A stretch of DNA of 64,000 nt from Sorex araneus (lineage: Eukaryota > Chordata > Mammalia > Eulipotyphla > Soricidae): assembly GCF_027595985.1 (NCBI RefSeq), contig NC_073305.1, forward strand, positions 176,274,089 through 176,338,088, read 5' to 3'. Under the pieces are notes generated by a model, which saw nothing but the letters and a program-made list of their open reading frames with translations, was not told the DNA's origin and did not search any database. Positions 35,401 through 42,740 of the stretch are shown piece after piece. A program made the translations under genes and the position numbers. Numbering within the stretch: the first letter of the stretch is position 1; each line of letters starts with the position of its first letter.

Positions 35401-38082
35401 TGGCCTCAAAACAATAAAACATAGTAACAGCTGGAATAAGGCTCATTGGTAAAGTGTCTTTTTTTTTTTTGGAAAGTGTCTTTTTACATGTATTTTACAT
35501 GTATGAGACCTGGGTTCAATACCTAGTACTGTCCAAAAAACAAGGTGCCAAATATGTTGAATTTTTGATAATAGAATATGTGAAAATATTTAGAAATCAC
35601 TGCCAATTTTTTCGAAGGTGGATGATTTTTGGCAATTTTTAAAAGTATCTTTTAAAGCTATAGATTGAAATAACTACTTTTAATTAAATCCCACTTAAGA
35701 GATTAAAGAAAACTTTCACAGAGGTAGAAACACCAACAAAACAATACCAGCTATGTGTAAAACATCTGGGATATTTTGGGGGGAAAGGGGAGCGGGCCAT
35801 CTAGCAGTACTCAGGGAGAGCTGTCCTGGCTCTTTGCCGAGGAGTCACTCCTGGCGATGCCTGAGGACCATATGCAGTACCTGGGATCAAATGGGGTTGG
35901 CACGCACAAGGCAAATGCCTTGACCCCTATACTATCTCTGCAGCAACAACTACTACAATAGAACTGGTGATTCACACGTTAGGGTTCATCTGCCTCCCAC
36001 TTCTGTGTATGTTTTCAAGTTTTATACAATAAAAAGTAAAAAGAAGGGAGTGGGAAGAAGAAAAGGAAGTCTTTTTACTTTTAAGTGCAGATTAATAAGT
36101 AGTTATATACAAGAGTAGAAAGTCAATCGCATATTGATAAATATATTCAAACACTATCTTTAGTATTGCAAGCTAAACTGCTTTCGGTTCTGTGCTTGCT
36201 CGCTATTTGCAAGTCTCCTGTCTCCTGTTAGTTCCCTACCCTCTGGGGAAACGGCCCACTTATTTGCTAGATGCAGCTCCACAGAAAAGTATATAGCAAG
36301 AAACAACACAATAGAAGCAAAAAAAAAAAAAAGAAACAAAGAGTACAATCCTCTGTAGCATCCTTTGAGTCTCTGGATCCCACCATCCTTGAAACCAAGC
36401 TTTCTTCAGTAACACAAAGCAATCTATTTTATTTAATGTTAAGGTGAGTCTCTATGACCCACCCAAGATTCTAAAGCAACAACCGCTGGTGCACATATCT
36501 GCAGTCTTGTGTGAGCCCTGCAAGCAGCAGCATTGCACAAGGGTGCTCAGGATATACAGAGAACAGAGACACAGTTCCTTGCCCTCGTGGAATGTACATT
36601 CTTGAGGAGACAAGATTCACAAGGAACTTCAGAAAGGGGCTAAGGAGATCGCTCAAAGAGCTGGAGGGAATGCAGCTGGGCTCATTCCCGGGCAAGATCC
36701 CAGGCGTACTGCACCAGAAGTAGCGACACACCCCCCCACCTCCGGATGAAAAAGGAAAAGTGGGGCAGAGGCAACAAGAGTACAAGAGGCCCTCAGCGGG
36801 GACAGAGCGTGCAGCTAGAAAAGAGGCACAAAGTTTCTTGCATATTTCAATTAACTGCATTCCAGAGCAGCACGCTCCTGACTGTAACAAATCTCTCCAG
36901 CAATTGCTTTTCTCCCAGTCGATACATTCTCCACTCTGCGGCCAACGACCTTCAAAAAAGAAAAACCAATGAGGCAGGAGTGATAGCACAGCGGGTAGGG
37001 CGTTTGCCTTTTGCACGCGGCCGACCAGGGTTCGATTCCAAACATCCCATATGGTCCCCCAATCACCACAAGGAGTAATTCCTGAGTACAGAGCCAGGAG
37101 TAACCAACCCCTGTGCATCGCTAAGTGAGACGGGGAAAAAAAAAAAGAAAACAAGATCTCCAGGCCTCAAAATCCTGCATTCTACATGTAAAGCCGTGCC
37201 AAGACTCTGGCCCACAGCAGGGCATAGAAGAACTATTGCAGATCGGACCTATCCAACGTTACAGGAACAGACTCCTTGTCTGCACCTTCCACAGAACGGG
37301 GTCGTTCCTCCAAACCACGTCCAACGACCTGACCTGGCTGCGGAAAACTTGCAAACGAGCTGGGAAGAAAAACCCTCGCCCCACCCCACCTCCCAAGGAG
37401 CGAGTTCAAGGGTTCAGCACTCTTTGCTTGCTCCGCTCCCAGCCCCCTCCATGTAGAACCCGACCAGCTCCTCCGTTTCCATAGCAACGCACTAGCTCTC
37501 CAATACCACAAGGACGTTCAAAAGGTTCTAGTGTCTATTGCCTCCCGACCCCCCCCCCAAAGGAAAAAAAAAAAAACACCCAACCCCATGAGGGTAAGAC
37601 GCCGGCGGGTGCTCTGACAAGACCCACTCAGGGCTTCGAGCCAGGGGTTGGCACCACAAGGCCTGAGGCAAATCGACGGCGCGTTCGCTGGAGTTCGGGG
37701 CAGCCCTTCCTCCACGCACCTTCCCCGGCTTCCCCGGGGGCTGTCACCCACCCGGGCGTCCTCGCCGTGCTCCGCGCACGGGTGACGCGCAGGAAAAGCA
37801 CAAAGGCGACGGGCCGCGTGCCTGCAGGCTGCACGCACGGCCGTGCCCGAGCACTGAGAGCCCCCCCGAACCCCGAGGCCCGCTCCCGACACGGCCCCGT
37901 CGCGGCCCCCGGGAGCCCCGGGGCCACCAACGGGGTCGACGCCGGGGCCCCGACAGGAAAGAGAATGAAGCGCGCGGCCGCGGCGGGAGAGCGCGGCAGG
38001 GCCGGGCCTCACCGCGAGGCCGCTCCTCGGTGTACAAGTCGATGACGACGTCGCCCAAAGTGGTCTCCAGAAGAACCGCCAT
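11260..38082 (-). CDS. PPIL4: PPIL4, peptidyl-prolyl isomerase-like 4 (13 coding exons, complete)
   Basis: Nuclear cyclophilin-family protein found with spliceosomes (family knowledge). Thirteen exons joined on the minus strand give 1,485 nt including the stop, or 494 residues; human is about 492. Order: cyclophilin-like domain about 1-160, acidic linker 160-235 ([22 protein letters not shown]), one RRM about 240-318 with RNP2 LFVCKL and RNP1 near LCYAFIEF, a lysine-rich stretch (KKHKKK), and a C-terminal RS/RD/KSK tail ending KSKYR. Every junction is GT-AG and phases agree, so the gene looks intact. The start is the first in-frame ATG, in context GCGCCATGG, inside a CpG island. At cyclophilin A catalytic positions the protein has N44, L109 and Y118 instead of Arg, Phe and Trp, so isomerase activity may be weak. 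SINEs and L1 debris fill the introns without interrupting exons. Confidence 0.97.
11600..11690 (+). mobile_element. SINE with internal deletion removing the B box
   Basis: Head and A box are present (GATAGCACAGCGGGT), then the text jumps straight to GATTCCTGAGTG. TACACAA flanks it. It lies 83 bp into the intron from exon 13. Confidence 0.8.
14295..14435 (-). mobile_element. Type-2 SINE body, head missing
   Basis: The body only, ending near AGCTTGCCCAGCAAG. TATTAAGAGTA occurs on both sides (about 14,285 and 14,438). Confidence 0.75.
15902..16083 (+). mobile_element. SINE, 12-bp duplication
   Basis: AGGCTAAAAACA at 15,890-15,901 and AGGTTAAAAACA at 16,084-16,095 flank a full-length copy. Confidence 0.88.
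16285..16563 (-). mobile_element. Type-2 SINE with duplicated B-box segment
   Basis: Full minus-strand copy between GTTCAAGT repeats. The B-box region is present twice, 16,473-16,490 and 16,496-16,513. Confidence 0.85.
16960..17190 (-). mobile_element. Type-2 SINE
   Basis: Minus-strand copy with body and head, ending CTACCCGCTGCGCTAT. Confidence 0.85.
17277..17468 (+). mobile_element. SINE with (AAAT)n tail, 15-bp duplication
   Basis: TAAACCATTTTTGTC flanks it at 17,262-17,276 and 17,469-17,483. The tail is a clean AAAT run, which carries AATAAA hexamers. Confidence 0.9.
17598..17815 (+). mobile_element. SINE carrying a palindromic insert
   Basis: Plus-strand copy whose A-to-B-box spacer contains a perfect 12-bp inverted repeat (17,642-17,653 and 17,657-17,668). 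Confidence 0.75.
18588..18735 (-). CDS. PPIL4: PPIL4 coding exon 12
   Basis: Residues 361-409: [39 protein letters not shown], then NTNQ. The KKHKKK run is a likely nuclear-localisation element. Acceptor GCTACAG|TG, donor ATCAG|GTACAG. The open frame continues past both ends only into intron. Confidence 0.96.
18736..21299 (-). other. PPIL4 intron 11
   Basis: Plus-strand SINEs or fragments at about 18,885-18,960, 19,560-19,625, 19,965-20,130, 20,402-20,575, 20,597-20,700 and 20,770-20,900; minus-strand copy at 20,938-21,112. 18,965-19,555 and 19,630-19,960 hold nothing I recognise. Confidence 0.65.
21300..21396 (-). CDS. PPIL4: PPIL4 coding exon 11
   Basis: Residues 329-359 with split codons at both ends: [20 protein letters not shown], then KDKVKPKQ. 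Lysine-rich region downstream of the RRM. Acceptor CAACAG|GTGG, donor AGGA|GTATCC. Confidence 0.96.
21397..22651 (-). other. PPIL4 intron 10
   Basis: Mostly unassigned AT-rich sequence. An old plus-strand SINE-like stretch lies at about 22,260-22,450. Confidence 0.5.
22652..22763 (-). CDS. PPIL4: PPIL4 coding exon 10
   Basis: Residues 291-327: [20 protein letters not shown], then the last RRM strand IHVDFSQSV and a basic KVKWKGK segment. Acceptor CTGTTAG|GA, donor AAAG|GTACG. Confidence 0.96.
23241..23307 (-). CDS. PPIL4: PPIL4 coding exon 9
   Basis: Residues 269-290. It carries the RRM core [20 protein letters not shown]; the RNP1 strand is about 281-288, with aromatic Y283 and F285 at RNA-facing positions. 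Acceptor CTTACAG|TT, donor GAAG|GTAAGG. Confidence 0.96.
23308..25563 (-). other. PPIL4 intron 8
   Basis: Plus-strand SINEs at about 23,815-23,985, 23,990-24,070 with (AAAT)n tail to 24,092, 24,345-24,490 with (GA)n, and 24,848-25,010. Minus-strand copy at about 25,210-25,345. 23,308-23,810 is not recognised as repeat. The 477-bp intron 9 (22,764-23,240) holds a plus-strand copy at about 23,020-23,195. Confidence 0.65.
25564..25688 (-). CDS. PPIL4: PPIL4 coding exon 8
   Basis: Residues 227-267 plus two bases. It starts the RRM: RNP2-type LFVCKL at about 242-247, then [16 protein letters not shown]. Acceptor TTTAG|GTGG, donor GAAG|GTA. Confidence 0.96.
26284..26530 (+). mobile_element. Type-2 SINE, plus strand
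   Basis: tRNA-like head (about 50 bases) followed directly by TCTCAGAGAGCCCAGCAAAC-type body and ending GACACTGCTACAGTG. Confidence 0.85.
26800..27190 (+). mobile_element. L1-like 3'-UTR module
   Basis: Runs parallel to 16,240-16,950: ATTGTATTAAATGGTTTTG, CTATTTGCCATTTCTTAA, then GGGGATACTGGTGATG. Confidence 0.6.
27840..28330 (-). mobile_element. Antisense L1 3' end
   Basis: The complement reads into the ORF2 C-terminus (GGAATACTGCAGCC region at about 28,200). It ends at CAGATTCTGGCTACTG. Confidence 0.7.
28626..28742 (-). CDS. PPIL4: PPIL4 coding exon 7
   Basis: Residues 188-226, in phase 0 at both ends. Highly charged helix-forming linker ([16 protein letters not shown], then [13 protein letters not shown]), probably coiled-coil-like. 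Acceptor CTTACAG|AG, donor AATG|GTA. Confidence 0.96.
28743..29916 (-). other. PPIL4 intron 6
   Basis: Plus-strand SINE pieces at about 28,960-29,080, 29,293-29,445 ending in (GA)n at 29,447-29,490, and 29,670-29,830. Confidence 0.65.
29917..30013 (-). CDS. PPIL4: PPIL4 coding exon 6
   Basis: Residues 156-187: [16 protein letters not shown], then [11 protein letters not shown]. It ends the cyclophilin fold and begins the acidic linker. Acceptor GTTAAG|GA, donor AGAC|GTAAG. Confidence 0.96.
30460..30602 (-). CDS. PPIL4: PPIL4 coding exon 5
   Basis: Residues 108-154 plus two bases: [16 protein letters not shown], then [13 protein letters not shown]. It holds L109, Y118 and H123, which align with F113, W121 and H126 of cyclophilin A. 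Acceptor TATATAG|TT, donor TCAG|GTGTGG. Confidence 0.96.
30603..32173 (-). other. PPIL4 intron 4
   Basis: Plus-strand SINEs at about 30,697-30,895, 31,326-31,490, 31,630-31,700, 31,770-31,890 and 31,925-32,110. A perfect 29-bp tandem duplication is at 30,958-31,015. 31,020-31,320 holds nothing recognised. Confidence 0.65.
30958..31015. repeat. 29-bp tandem duplication, two perfect copies
   Basis: Unit AGCTGAGCCTTGG...TAAAACA occurs at 30,958-30,986 and 30,987-31,015 without mismatch. Confidence 0.95.
32174..32291 (-). CDS. PPIL4: PPIL4 coding exon 4
   Basis: Residues 69-107, from [10 protein letters not shown] to [10 protein letters not shown], with a basic HKKKG motif. One base completes the split codon for G68. 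Acceptor CTTTCAG|TC, donor ACAG|GTTAGG. Confidence 0.96.
32566..32630 (-). CDS. PPIL4: PPIL4 coding exon 3
   Basis: Residues 47-67 plus two bases. It contains [17 protein letters not shown], the conserved glycine-rich cyclophilin segment. Acceptor TTGTAG|AG, donor TTGG|GTAAG. Only 88 bp of intron separate it from exon 2. Confidence 0.96.
32719..32786 (-). CDS. PPIL4: PPIL4 coding exon 2
   Basis: Residues 24-46 ([13 protein letters not shown] through HNVQ). Acceptor TTTTTCAG|CC, donor ACAG|GTGAG. It contains N44, at the position where cyclophilin A has its catalytic arginine. Confidence 0.96.
32787..38012 (-). other. PPIL4 intron 1
   Basis: Holds an LTR-like insert at 33.36-33.95 kb and L1-like sequence at about 34,320-34,560. 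SINEs: minus at about 34,150-34,300 and 35,780-35,945; plus at about 33,950-34,085, 34,755-34,850, 36,635-36,730 and 36,973-37,135. 32,790-33,320, 34,860-35,280, 35,950-36,620 and 37,140-37,590 are unassigned. Confidence 0.6.
33355..33952 (+). mobile_element. Possible solo LTR inside or beside a SINE
   Basis: A 600-bp non-SINE block begins TGTTTGG right after a SINE head (33,325-33,354) and ends ATAAACA before SINE text resumes. The ends are inverted (TGTTT/AAACA), and AATAAA lies at 33,777-33,782 followed by GC-richer sequence, as in an LTR. A clean target-site duplication is not seen. Confidence 0.4.
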
Positions 38083-38480
38083 GGCGCCCGCTCCTCCTCC
38101 TCCTCCTCTGCCACCACCTCCGGCTCCTCAGGCTCCAGCGCCGCAGCAAGCCGGGAGGTGACAGGCGCAGTCCGACGACCGCCGCGCTACGCGTCACTTC
38201 CGGCGCGACGCCATACGTCATCGCTGCAGCGACGCCGCCCCTTCCTCTCGGCGCTCTTCCGGCGGGGGAGGCGGAGCCCCGGCCGCTGTGCGGGGCTTGA
38301 CGTTCCTCTTGGTTCTTGGCGGCCGGTGGTTCAGCCGGGTCCGGGCGAAGGGTTTTGCGCCCTTTGGGACGTGTCTCTAGAATCCGTGGCCCTTTCTGCT
38401 TGTCTGGCTACCTGCGTCGTAGCCCGGGTGCGACCGCGGCTCCACCGACTCTCTCCCTACCCCGTCTCCGCCTCCTCGGG
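37590..38480 (-). promoter_or_regulatory. PPIL4: PPIL4 CpG-island promoter
   Basis: GC-rich, CpG-dense block covering exon 1, its flank and the start of intron 1. Upstream of the ATG are ETS-type GGAAG cores (minus strand) at 38,195-38,203 and 38,256-38,262, an ATF/CREB-like TACGTCAT at 38,214-38,221 and a GC box next to the second ETS site. No TATA box is seen. A (GGA)n run lies in the leader at about 38,091-38,108. It could also fire rightward, but I see no coding gene there. Confidence 0.75.
38013..38082 (-). CDS. PPIL4: PPIL4 coding exon 1
   Basis: Residues 1-23 plus the first base of codon 24. It begins [13 protein letters not shown], the characteristic N-terminus of this protein. The donor reads CGCG|GTGAGG at 38,011-38,012. 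The exon lies in the CpG island and is preceded by a GGA-repeat 5' leader. Confidence 0.97.
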
Positions 38481-41170
38481 ACTCTGCGCTTCTCTTGCCC
38501 CTAAAATCGGCTTTTCTTGTCCTTAACAATTTGTCCTTGGGGCTGGAGCGAGAGCACAGCGGGGAGGGCGCTTGCCTTGCACGCGACCGACCCGGGTCCG
38601 ATTCCCAGCATCCCATATGGTCCCCCGAGCACCGCCTGGAGTAATGCCTGAGTGCAGAGCCAGGCCCCGGTACCCCATAGGGTCCGTCTCCCCCCGCCCC
38701 CCCACGCCGACCCCTGCACTTAGGAACCTTCGCCAGGAGTGATTCTTAAATGCAGAGCCAGGAGCCGTCCAAAACCAGAAAGATTAAAGTTTTAGCCTTT
38801 AAGCGTGCGATTTGCACCCAAAATATGGCTAACAGGGACGTCTTTACAGGTATATGGCGTGACTTTCCATCATCAGCTAAAAACAGACTAACCCCAAATT
38901 TCTACTGATTTTATCTTTAACTTAGAATCACTGCAAAACGGCTCTTGTCTTCTGTTGAGCGTTTTTCCATGCAACGTTTATTCCACAGACCCTTGACCAC
39001 ACTGATAACTTTCTTCGATCATTTTATACATGCTTATAAGCGCCAGTAACTTCATTTCCCACGAGAATCCGACGTTTTAATGCTGTACAAAACCTTACGT
39101 GGCATTATGTCACTCCTTTTGCCTGTCATGATTCTCACTCCTGAAGCCGCGCTAGACACTTGTTCTTTGAGCACTACTGCCTCAGGGCCTTTGCACTGAT
39201 GTGGGCAGTCTGGAACCTTGTTCATCTGGTTATTGACACCCTTTGATCTTCAGTTCCCTTGCTCATGTCACACCTCCGAGAAGCCTTATCCGACAACGAT
39301 TATTATCAAGCCCACATATGTACACTTACTTTTCTCATCAACTTTTTTTCCACAGCACTTTTAGCCAACTAACATATTGACAGATTTGTTTTTGTATAGA
39401 GCTACTGAAATAACTCCTTAAGATCAAGTGTATCGAGGTTTTTTCTTTATTGCATAATACCTTGTCAAATAAAATATTGGTTGGATGAATATTGGCAATT
39501 AAAAAACTGTTGATGGATATCCAAAATAAGGCAGCTGCTTTGGAAGATGATGTTATCAATTCCTACAAAGCTAAACATATTTAGTTATTTCACTCCTAGG
39601 TATTTACCCGAATAAGTTGAAACACTCCAAGTATATAAATATTTAAAGCAACTCTAGTCATATTTGCAGAAACTTGGAAATACCCAAGTTTTGATTTTTG
39701 GCGGTCATGCCCTGCAGTTGCTCAAGGGCTACTCCTGGCTAGTTGCTCCCGAATCTCTCCCAGTGTAGTTTAGAGAACCATGTAGAACCAGGGCTCACTC
39801 ATCTCTTAAGCCCAGTATGAAATAAATTGTCCATTGTTCACTGTGTAATGCACAGCATCTTTAAATTATGCTATACTGAGTACCTGCAATTTTACCAATT
39901 ATCAAATATTCTATTTTCACATAAGGAAATATTTCATGGTTATTATGTAGTTTAAATTTTAATACACTTCAGTTGTATTGTATAAATATTCAATTAGTTT
40001 ATAAAGTAGCTATGTACATTAAAAAATAAAGTGTGTCTATTTTGCCAAAAGTAAATATTAAAGTAGATTTCATATCTAGAACAATATTAGAACATTTATG
40101 TTGATTTCCAAATATCAAGACCAGCAGCTGTCACAATTAATTTCTTATATTGACACATTTTTTGTTTATATTTGGTTTGGGTTTTGGAAAGTAAGGGCTT
40201 ACTCCTGGGTCTGTGCTCAGGGATCACTCCTGATGGGCTCACTGGACCTCACCAGTGAGGAGCCCAGATGGAACTCAGCCTGGCCACATGCAAGGCAAAT
40301 TCCCTACCTGCTGTGTTATCGTTCCAACCCAAACACATGGACATCTGGTATATAATCTAACAACCACACCCTAATGTCTGTCGCTCAGTTAAAATAATCA
40401 CCAAACCTTCAGCCTTCTATATAAGTGCATATACAACCAAAACATACAAATGTATGGTCTTATGTTACAATAATAATGCAGGCATATTCAAGGCCAAGTC
40501 CAGTATGATTTCCTTCTTTCAAATTCTACACTTTTTCTTATTTTGGGGAGAACACAGGATAATTATCCAAGCTAGAGTCAGGGAGGGGCTAGAAATGGCA
40601 GTTCTCAGAGCTTATTTCTAGCTCTGTGCCCAGGATTCACTCCTCGTGAGGTACTATATGCTGTGTAAGCAGGGTCAATGGCTAGCAAGGCAAGTGCAGA
40701 ACACCTGTACTATTTCTGGGGCAATATACTGGCGTCTTAAGACAGAGACTTTGTGAGCTAGATCCCCAAGGTCTGTTGCAGAAATAATTGGAAACAACTC
40801 ATCCAGTGAATCTTTTGTTCACAATTCCAAATGATTTCGCAGACTTAGCAGCTTTTCTGCCCCAACTTTGTGACAGTCACAGGAAAAGGCCTTGCTCAAA
40901 GAAGCTGAGTTTCTTTGTAATATTTCTTTACTGGTTTTATTTGTTTTGTATGAGCTCATCTGTAAAGTCACTGTATATACTAACTGCTTTCCTAGGAACC
41001 AGAGCATCTCCTGTGAGCGCTCATGCCCTTCAGAATAAACTTAGTTATAATTCACTTTCTCCAGGCCATTTCTACTTCTCACCCCCTCTAAGCTGCTATA
41101 TTCCAATTTAAGTTATTTGTTACAATCTTCTATAATATTGTATAGTTTTTTAAAACATCATCCACATACT
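38481..41170. other. Intergenic, left part
   Basis: Plus-strand SINE at 38,538-38,770; minus-strand SINEs at about 39,690-39,810, 40,175-40,330 and 40,590-40,720; L1 ORF2-like sense text at about 39,560-39,690 (CTAGGTATTTACCCGAAT). 38,780-39,550, 39,820-40,170 and 40,730-41,170 are unassigned. Confidence 0.55.
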
Positions 41171-41640
41171 GTTGAACCAAAAAAAGGTTGCAAGTTTGTA
41201 AGAGTCAGACACTAAAATTTAAGAGCATCAATCTGTGCGGGCTGTGTAAATCCCTAACAGATCCTGGGATTTACGACCCTCTGTGCTGATAAGGGATGTG
41301 GAAAAGTAAGCCCTGCCCTGAGCTATGTCAAGACAGGTTGTTCTCAGGTGATGTATGACTGTGACTGTATCATGTTTTTCTTTTTGATGCATATCTGTAA
41401 ACCATATCTTGTTTTAATCATAAGTAAATCCTGTAGCTTATCTTGCATGATCTTAAATAACACCTGTGTGATGTTTGCAGTGATGAATCTTGTTTTAAAC
41501 ATAAGTGAAAACAAGCTAGTCTTGCAGGATTTTAATTGACACTTTGAAGTGTGCTTTCAGAGTATAAATGCAACATCAGTTTTTGAATCATTTGTCCAGT
41601 GGGTTGGAATCCCCCGACCCTTTGCAATTATTGGGGCCCA
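41171..41640 (+). mobile_element. LTR-like segment with internal repeat
   Basis: TATAAATGCAACATC near 41,562 serves as a TATA-like box, followed by a C-rich stretch and ATTGGGGCCC, as at an LTR/leader border. Upstream, an imperfect repeat (41,406-41,459 and 41,487-41,538, period 81) looks like a duplicated U3 element. Boundaries are approximate. Confidence 0.4.
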
Positions 41641-42231
41641 TTATGATATACAAACAAATGTCCTACTCCCCTTCTTGATTTCAGCTATCTCACTGAGTTA
41701 AGATGAACTCAGCATAATAATACTATCCTTTAATATTTACCAATTCAATCTCAAATCTGATCAATCATGGCAATCGCTTACCCATTCCATCAGGCCACCC
41801 CTGGCAGTTCTGGGGGACCATATGGTGTCAGTGATAAAATCTGGGTCTCCCACGTCCAAAACACTCTTACAGTCTAGTCCACTGAGCCATCTCCCTGGCC
41901 ACTTTTCCTAATTTTTCTCATGCCCTGAGGAATCTTACCTTGGGGAAATGAGATTCATCATAGTCGTAGTTGTGATCACATTTATAAAGAAATATCTGGG
42001 ATGATATTCAATCATCTTAATCAATGGCAGGATAAATAGCACCACTCCTACATTTAAAAAAGAGATATCGGGCCAGAGTGATAATACAGCGGGTAGGGTG
42101 TTTGCCTTGCACTCGGCCGACCCCGGTTCAATGCCTGGAATCTCATGTGATCTCCCAGCACTGCCAGAAGTAATTCCAGAGTGCAGATCCAGGATAAATG
42201 CCTGAGCATTGCTGGGTGAGACCCAAAAAGC

Positions 42232-42266
<35 letters not shown>

Positions 42267-42419
42267 TCTGGGGTGGAGGCAGGTCCAGAGGTTTAAGAGA
42301 ATCTCTGTGATGAGGTGACCCAAAGTTCACAGAAAAGCAGATGGTTGCTAATAGACAGCTGGGAAGCTGGGTGAGGGCTTCAAGGCCAGGATGCCCTGGA
42401 AACAATCTGCTTAGATATC
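41641..42419. other. Intergenic with two SINEs
   Basis: Minus-strand SINE at about 41,780-41,905; plus-strand SINE at about 42,070-42,230 ending in (GA)n to 42,267. Confidence 0.6.
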
Positions 42420-42740
42420 ATACTCTGCTCTTGCAGCTGCCAGAGCAAGGGAAATTTAGACCCCAATTAGCTGATCAAAGCTAACCTCATAACATCAGGC
42501 TTCTGTACTGAAATTGTGCTTGTTTGCTTGAGATAATGAGAAAGTTAATGATGGAGCCAAGCGAAAAGTATAAGAAATGTTTCAAAACTGTGCCTGGACT
42601 CAAATTTGAGGCTGTTCAGTATATAAGAACCTTGCTCTCAGGCTGGGCAGCCCCTGTGGGTGAATAAAGACTCTTCAATTCAGCAAACAAGCTTGTTCAT
42701 AACTTTTTGTGGGGAATTCTTGGAAAATTCTCACGACGTA
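42420..42740 (+). mobile_element. LTR-like segment
   Basis: TATA-like GTATATAAGAACC at about 42,619-42,631 and poly(A) signal AATAAA at 42,663-42,668, about 40 bases apart, followed by a T-rich U5-like stretch. This spacing is typical of retroviral LTRs. No internal retroviral gene seen. Confidence 0.4.

Noticed and set aside
36471-37154. 227-residue minus-strand frame in PPIL4 intron 1
   Set aside because: Starts in SINE antisense text and shows no recognisable domain or homolog.
37518-38117. 199-residue minus-strand frame over the PPIL4 promoter
   Set aside because: GC-rich alternative frame across exon 1 and intron 1; the real frame is the one starting [10 protein letters not shown].
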